Of a DNA stretch of 64,000 nt, positions 51,771-60,890 are shown in pieces. The DNA is taken from the NCBI GenBank assembly GCA_001507425.1, contig LMAJ01000036.1:54647-118646 (forward strand). The letters run 5' to 3'. A program made the translations under genes and the position numbers. Under the pieces are notes generated by a model. The model did no database searches, was not told the DNA's origin, and saw only the letters and a program-made list of their open reading frames with translations. The DNA comes from Flavobacteriaceae bacterium CRH (GTDB lineage Bacteria > Bacteroidota > Bacteroidia > Flavobacteriales > Flavobacteriaceae). Each line of letters starts with the position of its first letter. The first letter of the stretch is position 1.

Positions 51771-53249
51771 ATGAGTAAGAACCTTACTACGAGATCAGAA
51801 GATTATTCTAAATGGTATAACGAACTGGTTGTTAAAGCAGATCTAGCCGAAAATTCAGGGGTTAGAGGGTGTATGGTTATTAAACCATACGGATATGCTA
51901 TTTGGGAAAAAATGCAGGCGGAGCTTGACAGAATGTTTAAAGAGACAGGACATCAAAATGCCTATTTTCCTTTATTTGTCCCGAAAAGCATGTTTGAAGC
52001 TGAGGAAAAAAATGCAGAAGGATTTGCAAAAGAATGTGCTATTGTAACGCATTATAGATTAAAAAATGATCCGGACAGACCCGGAAAATTAATGGTTGAC
52101 CCAAATGCAAAACTAGAGGAAGAACTAATTGTTCGACCAACTAGTGAGGCAATCATTTGGTCTACATATAAAGGATGGGTGCAATCTTATAGAGATTTAC
52201 CTTTATTGATTAATCAATGGGCTAATGTTGTTCGTTGGGAAATGCGTACACGTTTGTTTTTAAGAACTGCAGAATTTTTATGGCAGGAAGGACATACGGC
52301 GCATGCCACAAAAGCAGAAGCTATAGAGGAATCGGAGAAAATGATGAACGTTTATGCTGATTTTGTAGAGAACTTTATGGCAATTCCGGTTGTTAAGGGG
52401 ATTAAAACGGAAACAGAACGTTTCGCCGGAGCTGATGAAACCTATTGTATTGAAGCATTAATGCAAGACGGAAAAGCATTACAAGCAGGAACATCTCACT
52501 TTTTAGGGCAAAACTTTGCAAAAGCATTTGATGTGAAGTTTGCCAATGCAGAAGGTAAACAAGAACACGTTTGGGGAACTTCCTGGGGGGTTTCAACTCG
52601 TTTGATGGGGGCCTTGGTCATGACGCATTCTGATGATCAGGGATTGGTGTTGCCTCCAAATTTAGCACCAATACAAGTTGTAATTGTGCCTATTTATAAA
52701 ACAGATGAGCAATTTGCTGAAATTACAACCGCTGTTAATGAATTAACGGCTAAACTACGAAAGTTAAAGATTTCAGTTAAATATGATGACAGAACAACGC
52801 AAAAACCAGGATTCAAGTTTGCTGAATGGGAATTGAAAGGTGTGCCTGTTAGAATTGCTGTTGGTCCAAAAGATTTAGAAAACGGAACTTTTGAAGTTGC
52901 AAGAAGAGATACTTTTACAAAAGAAGTAGTGTCTGGTGAAGGAATCGTAAACTATATAAATGATTTGTTAGAACAGATTCAGGCTGATTTATTTAACAAA
53001 GCATTAGACTATCGCAATACTCATATTACGGAAGTGAATAGTTTTGAGGAGTTTAAAGAAGTCTTAGATGGAAAAGCTGGTTTTGTATCAGCTCATTGGG
53101 ATGGTACTGCGGCTACGGAAGAAAAAATAAAAGACTTGACAAAAGCAACAATTCGTTGTATTCCTTTGGATGCTGTAGAAGAGGCGGGAACCTGTGTTTT
53201 AACTGGGAATCCTTCTTCAAAAAGAGTGCTGTTTGCGAAGGCATATTAA
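51771..53249 (+). CDS. proS: proline--tRNA ligase, short archaeal/eukaryotic-type
   Basis: The protein has 492 residues. Class II motifs are seen as PTSEAIIWSTYKGWV, then VVRWEMRTRLFLRTAEFLWQ with EGHTAHA (motif 2), and GTSWGVSTRLMGALVMTHSD (motif 3). The anticodon-binding domain follows (IQVVIVPIYKT, DDRTTQKPGFKFAEWELKGV). A C-terminal zinc-like domain ends near VLFAKAY. The absence of the INS editing domain and the length match the archaeal-type ProRS used by Bacteroidota. It charges tRNA-Pro with proline. It lies just before a tRNA-Glu cluster. Confidence 0.96.
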   Translation: MSKNLTTRSEDYSKWYNELVVKADLAENSGVRGCMVIKPYGYAIWEKMQAELDRMFKETGHQNAYFPLFVPKSMFEAEEKNAEGFAKECAIVTHYRLKNDPDRPGKLMVDPNAKLEEELIVRPTSEAIIWSTYKGWVQSYRDLPLLINQWANVVRWEMRTRLFLRTAEFLWQEGHTAHATKAEAIEESEKMMNVYADFVENFMAIPVVKGIKTETERFAGADETYCIEALMQDGKALQAGTSHFLGQNFAKAFDVKFANAEGKQEHVWGTSWGVSTRLMGALVMTHSDDQGLVLPPNLAPIQVVIVPIYKTDEQFAEITTAVNELTAKLRKLKISVKYDDRTTQKPGFKFAEWELKGVPVRIAVGPKDLENGTFEVARRDTFTKEVVSGEGIVNYINDLLEQIQADLFNKALDYRNTHITEVNSFEEFKEVLDGKAGFVSAHWDGTAATEEKIKDLTKATIRCIPLDAVEEAGTCVLTGNPSSKRVLFAKAY

Positions 53250-53277
53250 AAAAAAATATTTTTTTTTACATCAGGTA

Positions 53278-53307
53278 TTGTACATCTTAAAAATAGTTGT
53301 ATTTTTG
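53278..53307 (+). promoter_or_regulatory. promoter of the tRNA-Glu cluster
   Basis: TTG at 53278-53280 and TATTTTTG at 53300-53307 are separated by 19 bases, an excellent match to TTG-17..23-TAnnTTTG. The first tRNA begins 19 bp after the box. Confidence 0.75.
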
Positions 53308-53326
53308 CATCCGCATTAGAGAAGCA

Positions 53327-53398
53327 GGCCCGTTCGTCTATCGGTTAGGACGCATGGTTTTCATCCATGTAAGAGCGGTTCGATTCCGCTACGGGCTA
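53327..53398 (+). tRNA. tRNA-Glu (TTC), copy 1
   Basis: The 72-nt sequence folds as a cloverleaf. The acceptor GGCCCGT pairs with ACGGGCT, with a G-T first pair and A73. The anticodon stem CATGG/CCATG holds the loop TTTTCAT with anticodon TTC. The T arm is AGCGG/CCGCT with loop TTCGATT. CCA is not encoded. It is identical to copy 2. Confidence 0.95.
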
Positions 53399-53443
53399 CT
53401 ACTTTTACTGCAAAATTGTTCTTGAAATACTGAGAATTAAAAT

Positions 53444-53515
53444 GGCCCGTTCGTCTATCGGTTAGGACGCATGGTTTTCATCCATGTAAGAGCGGTTCGA
53501 TTCCGCTACGGGCTA
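53444..53515 (+). tRNA. tRNA-Glu (TTC), copy 2
   Basis: All 72 bases are identical to copy 1. It lies 45 bp after copy 1, so the two probably share one transcript. The anticodon loop is TTTTCAT with anticodon TTC, and CCA is not encoded. Confidence 0.95.
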
Positions 53516-53556
53516 CAATAATACCTCTATTTAAATATAGAAAAACTTAGAACGAT

Positions 53557-53628
53557 GGTCCGTTCGTCTAGGGGTTAGGACTCCAGGCTTTCGTCCTGGT
53601 AACAGGGGTTCGATTCCCTTACGGACTA
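53557..53628 (+). tRNA. tRNA-Glu (TTC), divergent isoacceptor
   Basis: The 72-nt gene starts GGTCCGT and ends ACGGACT plus A73. The anticodon stem CCAGG/CCTGG holds the loop CTTTCGT, again with anticodon TTC but with G37. The T stem AGGGG/CCCTT has one G-T pair. It follows copy 2 by 41 bp. The body differs from copies 1 and 2 at many positions. Confidence 0.9.
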
Positions 53629-53781
53629 CTAAATTAGTTGTAAATAAGTTTTGTAAAATGAAAATTGGTGTCTCGATTTTTGTTTTATTAGTTAAAACCA
53701 AAGTGATTGTTTTGCAATTGTGGGAGGTTTTTCTTTTTTAACTAGTATTTATAATAATTATTACATCTAAAATTAAACAAA

Positions 53782-54033
53782 ATGGCAAATCATAAGTCAG
53801 CATTAAAAAGAATCAGAAGTAACGAAAAAAGAAGAGTTCTTAACAGATATCAACATAAAACTACTCGTAATGCTATCAAAGCATTAAGAATAGCTACTGA
53901 TAAATCTGATGCTACTTCAAAATTATCAACTGTAATCTCTATGATTGATAAATTAGCTAAAAAGAACATCATTCATGATAATAAAGCTTCTAACTTGAAG
54001 TCTAAATTAACTAAACATGTTGCTAAATTGTAA
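53782..54033 (+). CDS. rpsT: 30S ribosomal protein S20
   Basis: The protein has 83 residues and begins MANHKSALKRIRSNEKRRVL, with NRYQHKTTRNAIKAL and the C-terminal LAKKNIIHDNKASNLKSKLT, all typical of S20. S20 binds 16S rRNA in the small subunit. It follows the tRNA-Glu cluster by 153 bp and ends before a strong terminator, so it may have its own promoter, though no clear TAnnTTTG box was found. Confidence 0.96.
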   Translation: MANHKSALKRIRSNEKRRVLNRYQHKTTRNAIKALRIATDKSDATSKLSTVISMIDKLAKKNIIHDNKASNLKSKLTKHVAKL

Positions 54034-54060
54034 TTAACTTACAATTTCCTAAAAATATAA

Positions 54061-54089
54061 AAAGTCCTCTTTTAGAGGACTTTTTTTTT
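54061..54089 (+). terminator. intrinsic terminator after rpsT
   Basis: A perfect 10-bp stem (AAAGTCCTCT with AGAGGACTTT, loop TTT) is followed by a nine-T run. AAATTCCAA-type repeats follow in the gap to 54292. Confidence 0.92.
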
Positions 54090-54292
54090 GGATATAATTG
54101 GAAAAGCTAAATTCCAAATTTTTTAAATTCCAAATTCCAATAAAGGAGCTTTTGCTTAAAAAATCAAATTGTACTTCTTCTTAACGGTGTATTGGAATTA
54201 TTCTTCTTAAAATTTAATTAGAGTTGATTCTTAAAATGGATATATCTGAAGGTTGGAATTTGTTGTTTAAAAGATTGGGATTTATTTCTAGT

Positions 54293-54697
54293 TTAAATCT
54301 CGATCTTCTTTTTCAGATATTCTAACATTGGTTTTGTAATAGGCTTTGAAAGAAAATCAATAATGATTGGGTATTTTTTTGCCTTGGCAAGATCATCAGG
54401 ATCAATTGTAGAGGATAATACAATAACTTTTGCGGTATTAAATTCAGTATAATCTTTAGAAGTAAAGTGGTCCAGAAATTCCCAGCCGCCCATAACCGGC
54501 ATATTTAAGTCTAGAAAAATAAGTTCTGGTTTGCTAACTTTGTTTTTATTGTATTTTAAAGTGTTGAAGTGGTGCAATGCCTCTTCGCCGTTTTGAGCAG
54601 TGATAATTTCTTTGGAAAATGATGATTTTGAAATTACTTTTTTGCATAACATTAGTGTGATCGGATCATCATCAATGCATAAAATTTGCTCGAGCAT
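54293..54697 (-). CDS. CheY-like single-domain response regulator
   Basis: The protein has 134 residues, with the acidic pair in CIDDDPITL, phospho-acceptor Asp63 (LIFLDLNMPVMGGWEF), the switch SSTID and Lys118 in SKPITKP. There is no output domain. It lies 6 bp after the PAS histidine kinase gene, so the kinase is its likely partner. It resembles rcp1-type receivers that serve phytochrome-like kinases. The target protein is unknown. Confidence 0.93.
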   Translation of the reverse strand: MLEQILCIDDDPITLMLCKKVISKSSFSKEIITAQNGEEALHHFNTLKYNKNKVSKPELIFLDLNMPVMGGWEFLDHFTSKDYTEFNTAKVIVLSSTIDPDDLAKAKKYPIIIDFLSKPITKPMLEYLKKKIEI

Positions 54698-54703
54698 ATA
54701 AAT

Positions 54704-56416
54704 TTAATTTTTAAACGTTATTGTAAAAGTGGTTCCCTTGTTGACTTCACTTTCTATACTTATGGTTCCTCCCATAGTTTCTACCTGCGACTTTACAAGA
54801 TATAATCCTAAGCCTTTACTATCTGGATAATTATGAAATCTCTGGTACAATCCAAAAACTTTATCGCCATTTCTTTCTAAGTCAATTCCAATTCCGTTAT
54901 CTTTAAAAGTTAGAATTACTTTCTGGTCAATTTGTTCTGCAAGGATAGATATTTTTAATTTTCTATTCTCTGATTTGTACTTTATAGAATTAGTGAGCAA
55001 ATTAAGTAAAATACTTTCTATATATGCTTTATTTGTGTTTAATAATGGTACTCTGTCGAATTTTAATTTAATAATTGGTTTATGGAGTTCGATTTGAAAA
55101 GATAATTGACTAAAAACATTTTCAAAGATTTCTTTTAAGGAAACTTCTTCTTTTTGCATTGAAGGATTATCTTTTATAATAATAACTTTTACTAAATCAT
55201 TAATGGTTTCATTTAGTAAATGGGTTGATTTATTGAATCCCGCTAAGATTTCTTCTAATTCAGGATTTTCGATCGGAATATCTTCGGTAAGGTTTAAAAG
55301 GCCGATTAAATTAGATAATGGTGCTCGCAGATTGTGTGATGTGATGTATGAAAATTGCTTTAAATCTTTGTTGTTTTGTGTTAGTTCGCGAATAAGATGT
55401 TCTTTTTCTGTCTCCAGTTTTTTCTCATCAGTAATATCTCTTTGAATGGAGATCCAATGCGAAATCACGCCTTCGTTATTGAATATTGGGATCATGGAAA
55501 ACCGAACCCAATATTCTTCTTTCTGTTTTGTGTAGCTTATGGTTTCAATTAAGCATTCTTCTTCATTTTTGATGGCTCTCAAAAGCTTCTTTAGTTCTTC
55601 TGAATCTGAATTTGGACCTTTGTTGAAAATGTTAGTTGATTTTCCGATAATTTCATTGGAAAGATATCCTGACATTAATGAGAAAGCAGGATTTATATAA
55701 ACTATTTTAGGAATTCTTCCGTTGGCAGAATTTGCTTCAGTGATTAATATAGAATCTTTAGATTGCGTAATTACAGTTTCTAAAAGTTTTAATCGTTGTT
55801 CTTCTTCTTTTTGTTTGGTAATATCCTGTATGGCTCCAATCATTCTAATGGCTCTGCCGTTTTCGTCTTTTAATAAAAAGCCTCGGTCTAAAACATATTT
55901 ATAAGTTCCGTCAGCACATCTAAAACGATATTGATCTTGCCATTTTTCTGTTTTTTGCTCAATAAAAGAATATAGTTTAATAGACATTCTGATACTGTCT
56001 TCCGGGTGAATTTTGTCAAACCACCATTTTGAGGTTTTTCCAACTTCTTGTTGTTTGTATCCAAAAACGATTTCAATTCCTTTATTCCAATTGATGCTGT
56101 CTTCCTGGATTTTCCAGTCCCAAATCGTATCGCTTGTTGCTTTTGCTACGATATCGTATTTTTCGTTAGATTCTTTGATTTCTTCGTTTGTGCTTTTTAA
56201 TTTTTCAAAAAATGAAATATTTCTACTTTCATTTTTTGAAAGTATGTATTTGAAAACAAGGCCGGTAATTGAAATGAAGAGGATGTCTTTTAAGATGAAA
56301 AAGTAAAAATATTCTTTTGAAGAAATAAAACTAGTGAGTAATTTATGACAGATAATAGCCATAAATAACGAAATAATAATATAAACCAGAATAATTTGGA
56401 GAGTTTTACTTTTCAT
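54704..56416 (-). CDS. membrane PAS-domain sensor histidine kinase
   Basis: The protein has 570 residues. Two membrane helices lie in residues 7-62. A first PAS/PAC domain follows (ATSDTIWDWKIQ, IGAIQDITKQ), then a second (DSILITEANSANGRIPKIVY, with WISIQRDITDEK). The H-box SYITSHNLRAPLSN lies near residue 360, and the ATPase domain has NLLTNSIKYKSE, FKDNGIGIDLE and KGLGLYLVKSQVETMGG. No large periplasmic domain is present, so the PAS domains probably sense inside the cell. The CheY-like gene follows by 6 bp. Confidence 0.93.
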   Translation of the reverse strand: MKSKTLQIILVYIIISLFMAIICHKLLTSFISSKEYFYFFILKDILFISITGLVFKYILSKNESRNISFFEKLKSTNEEIKESNEKYDIVAKATSDTIWDWKIQEDSINWNKGIEIVFGYKQQEVGKTSKWWFDKIHPEDSIRMSIKLYSFIEQKTEKWQDQYRFRCADGTYKYVLDRGFLLKDENGRAIRMIGAIQDITKQKEEEQRLKLLETVITQSKDSILITEANSANGRIPKIVYINPAFSLMSGYLSNEIIGKSTNIFNKGPNSDSEELKKLLRAIKNEEECLIETISYTKQKEEYWVRFSMIPIFNNEGVISHWISIQRDITDEKKLETEKEHLIRELTQNNKDLKQFSYITSHNLRAPLSNLIGLLNLTEDIPIENPELEEILAGFNKSTHLLNETINDLVKVIIIKDNPSMQKEEVSLKEIFENVFSQLSFQIELHKPIIKLKFDRVPLLNTNKAYIESILLNLLTNSIKYKSENRKLKISILAEQIDQKVILTFKDNGIGIDLERNGDKVFGLYQRFHNYPDSKGLGLYLVKSQVETMGGTISIESEVNKGTTFTITFKN

Positions 56417-56556
56417 TACTCAAATATAATTAAATTAACCAGAATTAAACAAAAATAAGGCTCCATTTTGACCTTAAAATTTACATTGTATACAGAACTA
56501 ATTACTTGGAGATACGCAAACTATCAAAGAAACGTTTTTTATATCAAAATAAAGTG

Positions 56557-56564
56557 TACCTTTG
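56557..56564 (+). promoter_or_regulatory. -7 box for typA
   Basis: TACCTTTG followed by CACC matches the TAnnTTTG box exactly, with a leader of about 15 nt to the typA ATG at 56584. No TTG stands at the proper distance upstream; a T-rich block (56535-56540) is there instead. Confidence 0.55.
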
Positions 56565-56583
56565 CACCCATTAAAAATCACAG

Positions 56584-58380
56584 ATGGAATCTATTAGAAA
56601 TATTGCAATTATTGCCCACGTCGATCACGGTAAAACCACTTTGGTTGATAAAATTATGTATCACTGTCAATTATTTCGTGACAACGAAAATACAGGTGAT
56701 TTAATTCTTGATAATAATGATTTAGAGCGTGAGAGAGGTATTACTATTACTTCTAAAAACGTATCAGTTCAATATAAAGGAACTAAAATCAATATTATCG
56801 ACACTCCAGGCCACGCGGATTTTGGAGGTGAAGTAGAACGTGTATTGAACATGGCCGATGGTGTATGTTTGCTAGTGGATGCTTTTGAAGGTCCAATGCC
56901 ACAAACTCGTTTTGTATTACAAAAAGCTATTGACTTAGGTCTTAAGCCATGTGTAGTTATCAACAAAGTTGATAAAGAAAACTGTACTCCTGAAGAAGTT
57001 CATGAAAAAGTTTTTGACTTAATGTTTGAATTAGGTGCTGAAGAATGGCAGTTGGATTTTCCAACAGTTTATGGTTCTGCTAAAAATAACTGGATGTCTG
57101 ATCATTGGGAAAACGTAACTGATAATGTTGAAGCATTATTGGATATGGTTGTTGAAAATGTACCTGCTCCTAAAGTTTCTGAAGGAACACCACAAATGTT
57201 GATCACTTCTTTAGATTTCTCTGCATTTACAGGTCGTATCGCTATTGGTCGTCTTGAAAGAGGAGTTCTTAAAGAAGGTATGCCAATCTCATTAGTAAAA
57301 AGAGATGGTACTGTATCTAAATCGCGTATCAAAGAGCTTCATACTTTTGAAGGACTTGGTCGTAAAAAAGTACAAGAAGTTATTGCTGGAGATATTTGTG
57401 CAATCATTGGAGTTGAAGGTTTTGAAATTGGTGATACTATTGCTGATTTTGAAAATCCTGAAGGTCTAAAAACGATTGATATCGACGAGCCTACTATGAG
57501 TATGTTGTTTACAATTAATGATTCTCCTTTCTTTGGTAAAGAGGGTAAATTTGTAACTTCTCGCCATATTAGAGAGCGTTTGACAAAAGAATTAGAGAAA
57601 AACTTAGCTATGAAGTTAGGTGAAACTGATTCTGCAGATAAATTTATGGTTTTTGGTCGTGGAGTACTTCACTTGTCTGTTCTTATTGAAACAATGAGAA
57701 GAGAAGGGTATGAGTTACAAATTGGTCAGCCACAAGTTATTATCAAAGAAATTGATGGTAAAAAATGTGAGCCAATTGAAGAATTAACAATCGACTTACC
57801 AGAAAATCTTTCAGGTAGAGCGGTTGAGTTCGTTACTATGCGTAAAGGTGAAATGCTAAGTATGGAAACTAAAGGGGACCGTATGATTGTAAAATTTAAT
57901 ATTCCATCACGTGGAATTATTGGATTGCGTAACCAATTGCTTACTGCAACAGCGGGTGAAGCTATTATGGCACACCGTTTTATTGGATATGAGCCTTACA
58001 AAGGAGAAATTGCCGGACGTAATAAAGGTTCATTGATTTCTATGGAAAAAGGAAAAGCTATTCCTTATTCTATCGATAAATTGCAAGATCGTGGTAAGTT
58101 TTTTGTTGAACCAAATGCTGAAATTTACGAAGGTCAGGTAATTGGAGAAAACTCTCGTGCAGATGATATGTGTGTAAACGTAACTAAAGAGAAAAAACAA
58201 TCTAACGTTCGTTCTTCTGGAAATGATGAAAAAGCAAGAATCATCCCTCCAATCATTTTCTCTCTTGAAGAAGCTTTAGAGTACATTCAAAAAGATGAGT
58301 ATGTAGAGGTTACACCAAAATCTATTCGTTTGAGAAAAATCTATTTGACAGAAACTGATAGAAAAAGATTTAAATTCTAA
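56584..58380 (+). CDS. typA: ribosome-associated GTPase TypA/BipA
   Basis: The protein has 598 residues, the TypA length. The G-domain starts AIIAHVDHGKTTLVDKIMY (P-loop), with RGITI (switch), DTPGHADFGGEVERVL and NKVDKE. Elongation factor-like domains II, III and V follow, and the C-terminal TypA-specific domain contains RSSGNDEKARIIPPIIFSLE. It binds ribosomes and helps assembly and stress or cold adaptation. The short leader and the TACCTTTG box suggest a monocistronic transcript. Confidence 0.97.
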   Translation: MESIRNIAIIAHVDHGKTTLVDKIMYHCQLFRDNENTGDLILDNNDLERERGITITSKNVSVQYKGTKINIIDTPGHADFGGEVERVLNMADGVCLLVDAFEGPMPQTRFVLQKAIDLGLKPCVVINKVDKENCTPEEVHEKVFDLMFELGAEEWQLDFPTVYGSAKNNWMSDHWENVTDNVEALLDMVVENVPAPKVSEGTPQMLITSLDFSAFTGRIAIGRLERGVLKEGMPISLVKRDGTVSKSRIKELHTFEGLGRKKVQEVIAGDICAIIGVEGFEIGDTIADFENPEGLKTIDIDEPTMSMLFTINDSPFFGKEGKFVTSRHIRERLTKELEKNLAMKLGETDSADKFMVFGRGVLHLSVLIETMRREGYELQIGQPQVIIKEIDGKKCEPIEELTIDLPENLSGRAVEFVTMRKGEMLSMETKGDRMIVKFNIPSRGIIGLRNQLLTATAGEAIMAHRFIGYEPYKGEIAGRNKGSLISMEKGKAIPYSIDKLQDRGKFFVEPNAEIYEGQVIGENSRADDMCVNVTKEKKQSNVRSSGNDEKARIIPPIIFSLEEALEYIQKDEYVEVTPKSIRLRKIYLTETDRKRFKF

Positions 58381-58400
58381 TAAGTTTAAATTTCAATATA

Positions 58401-58440
58401 AAAAACCCAAATTCCAATTACGGAGTTTGGGTTTTTATTT
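58401..58440 (+). terminator. intrinsic terminator after typA
   Basis: AAAAACCCAAATTCC at 58401-58415 pairs with GGAGTTTGGGTTTTT at 58422-58436 with one G-T pair, followed by T-rich DNA. The arms carry the AAATTCC repeat word seen in other gaps. A TCCCGAGGCTTCGGGA palindrome follows near 58470. Confidence 0.82.
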
Positions 58441-58523
58441 TATAGGAAAGTTTTAGTTTGAAGTTTAAGTCCCGAGGCTTCGGGAGGAATTTGGAATTTT
58501 TAAAATTTGGAATTTCTTTACTC

Positions 58524-60875
58524 TTATCTTTTTAAACTAAAATGACCTTTAACCGTTTTACCATTAACAAAGGTTAAATTAAACCAATAATCATCAGAAG
58601 GTAAATTTTGTCCGTTAAATATTCCGTTCCAGCCAGAACTGTTTTGATTCATTTGTTTTAAGAATTTACCATAGCCGTCAAAAATATGAATGGTGTAATC
58701 TGGAAGCAAATTTGAATCTTCAATTACCCATACATCATTATATCCGTCTCCGTTTGGGGTAAAAAATCTCGGATAATCTAAAACATAAAGAATAAATGAA
58801 TTCGATAATCCACAACCATTTTTATCTCTAATAACAGCATAATAAGTTCCTGAGGCTACTCTGGTAAATAAGGGTTCATCTTGAAATATACTTCCATCCA
58901 ATGAAAATTCATAGTTTCCTACACCTGTATATTCTAGCAAAACAGAATTTTCATTTCCTGAAAAATCGTTGATAACAGCATTTGTTATCGTCGCAGGTTC
59001 AGATAAAATAACTTTAAAAGTTTTAGTTTTTTCGCATCCGTTAGCATCTTTTACGGTTACTGAATAATTACCGGCAGTAGTAACAATTAATGAATTAGAT
59101 GTGTTTGAGGGAGCAGTATTCCATGAATAACTACTAAAACCAGTATCTACACTAAGTGTTATTTGATCATTTTTGCATAGATATTCAGATTCATCTTCAA
59201 AATTTGGCGGGTCAAAAGTGTTGACAACGAGTTTCACCGGTACAACATCATAACAACTTGGACCATTGATAACTCGTGCATAAATGGTTTGATTAAAGGC
59301 TGTTGTATTATTGAAAATATTTGGTAATGGATTTGTTTCTGTTAAAGCATTATTAGCAGTTAAATAATAAGTCGCAGTCAAACCACTTGGAAGCCCTGTA
59401 GTAATTTGTGGAGTAACTTGAGTATCAAGATTAAAATGATAAAATCCGTCCTGAATTTCATCGCCATCGCAAATATGTATAGGATCTGGATCTGCAATTG
59501 GGGTGTTTGCGATTTGTAATGTTACTTCGGCTATTTTAAAGCAACCAAATTCATTTTCAAGACGCGCATATACAATTTGAGGATTGCTTTTATTAATGTA
59601 GTTTCCGGGCGTTGCAATTCGGTTAGTTTTGTTTTGAGCGTTGGCTAATGTTTCATAATAACCTTCATTAGAAATAGTACTCGCATTATTTTTTACGATG
59701 TTGTCTACTTTGTTCAGATTGAAAATTGAAATTCCGTCGGCATTGTCATCACATTGTAAGAGAGATGTATTTGTTGAAAGTATTTCAGGAGCATATTCAA
59801 CTTTAATTTCTCCAGATAATATGCATGTTGTTCCCTTCACAGTAGCTTCAACTTTATAATTTCCCGCTTCTGTAACTTCAAAAGTTGAATTTGTGCCTAA
59901 AATGACAGCAGGATTATCTTTTTTATACCATTTAAAAGTATAATTAGCAGCAGCCAGTTTGCTGTCTAAAGTGATTTTCTCTCCAAAACAAGCAGGATTA
60001 TTACTTGCAATTGTACGATCTTCTCCCAAGGCAATTTTTGAAGCAAAACTTCCGGCTTCTAGGAAAATTGCTGAATTCTGGTATCTAACGTCAGCATCGC
60101 CAATTACCAGTTTTACATGGTATTTTTTTCCGGCAGTTACAGTACTTTGAGCAGTCATAACAACCGTTTGTCCGGCATAATTTACCGGACTCGTATTTGT
60201 ATTAAGGCCGTTAAAATAACTTAAGTTTGAAGCTTCGCAACCTGTATAATTAATACCGCCAGGTCTTGTTCCGGGTTCAATTTCCGGATGAATATTTATA
60301 GAAGAAACCGGTGTACTCGTGTTAGGTAATACAGCCAAATTTTTATAAGGATCAGCAGTTCCGGCTTCTTTGATTAAAAAGGCAAATCCATCAGAATATT
60401 GACACGGGTAATTGTATTGATATTCATTTGAAGCAAAAATATAATTAAAACTCAGGGAACTTGTGTAAGCAATAAAATCAAATTCTAAAACTGTTGTATT
60501 TAGAGAATTAATGCCTAGTATAGCCTCAAGATCGCTGTCTTTACCCCATTGAGGACTATCACTGGCACCTTCATTGACATCACTAACAAATGGCCCAATT
60601 GCACTTTGAGCTGTTGATGTTACCAATACAACACCTTCACTAAAAGGGAAACTGCTTCCGTTGCTATTAAAATAAGCAAAACTTTGTTTCCCTGGCCTAA
60701 ATGTATCTCCACTGCCTGTTGAATTTGAAGTAGTAGCACAAGAGCTGTTTACTAAAACATTCTCAATAAGATTCTTTGGTGTTCTTGTATCATCAATGCT
60801 TATAAATTGCGCATTCATCTTTGCAGAAAGGCAACAAATAAAAAGGAGGAAAAGAAAACTTTTAAAATAATTCAT
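58524..60875 (-). CDS. secreted choice-of-anchor L protein with T9SS type B sorting domain
   Basis: The protein has 783 residues with a signal peptide ending SAKMNAQ. Residues about 30-290 form a choice-of-anchor L domain (NTTVLEFDFIAYTSSLSFNY, FIFASNEYQYNYPCQYSDGF). Ig/SprB-like repeats follow (CFGEKITLDSKL, LCKNDQITLSVDTGFSSYSW). The last 80 residues are the gliding-motility/CHU_C type B C-terminal domain (RFFTPNGDGYNDVWVIED, then YGKFLKQMNQNSSGWNG and DDYWFNLTF), which directs secretion by the type IX system. Surface adhesion is a likely role. It lies 15 bp after the ABC permease gene on the same strand. Confidence 0.9.
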   Translation of the reverse strand: MNYFKSFLFLLFICCLSAKMNAQFISIDDTRTPKNLIENVLVNSSCATTSNSTGSGDTFRPGKQSFAYFNSNGSSFPFSEGVVLVTSTAQSAIGPFVSDVNEGASDSPQWGKDSDLEAILGINSLNTTVLEFDFIAYTSSLSFNYIFASNEYQYNYPCQYSDGFAFLIKEAGTADPYKNLAVLPNTSTPVSSINIHPEIEPGTRPGGINYTGCEASNLSYFNGLNTNTSPVNYAGQTVVMTAQSTVTAGKKYHVKLVIGDADVRYQNSAIFLEAGSFASKIALGEDRTIASNNPACFGEKITLDSKLAAANYTFKWYKKDNPAVILGTNSTFEVTEAGNYKVEATVKGTTCILSGEIKVEYAPEILSTNTSLLQCDDNADGISIFNLNKVDNIVKNNASTISNEGYYETLANAQNKTNRIATPGNYINKSNPQIVYARLENEFGCFKIAEVTLQIANTPIADPDPIHICDGDEIQDGFYHFNLDTQVTPQITTGLPSGLTATYYLTANNALTETNPLPNIFNNTTAFNQTIYARVINGPSCYDVVPVKLVVNTFDPPNFEDESEYLCKNDQITLSVDTGFSSYSWNTAPSNTSNSLIVTTAGNYSVTVKDANGCEKTKTFKVILSEPATITNAVINDFSGNENSVLLEYTGVGNYEFSLDGSIFQDEPLFTRVASGTYYAVIRDKNGCGLSNSFILYVLDYPRFFTPNGDGYNDVWVIEDSNLLPDYTIHIFDGYGKFLKQMNQNSSGWNGIFNGQNLPSDDYWFNLTFVNGKTVKGHFSLKR

Positions 60876-60890
60876 AGTAAAACAAATATA

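Noticed and set aside
53557..53628. third tRNA as a different isotype
   Set aside because: The 7-base loop CTTTCGT places TTC at 34-36, so it is Glu; the other loop placements break the stem.
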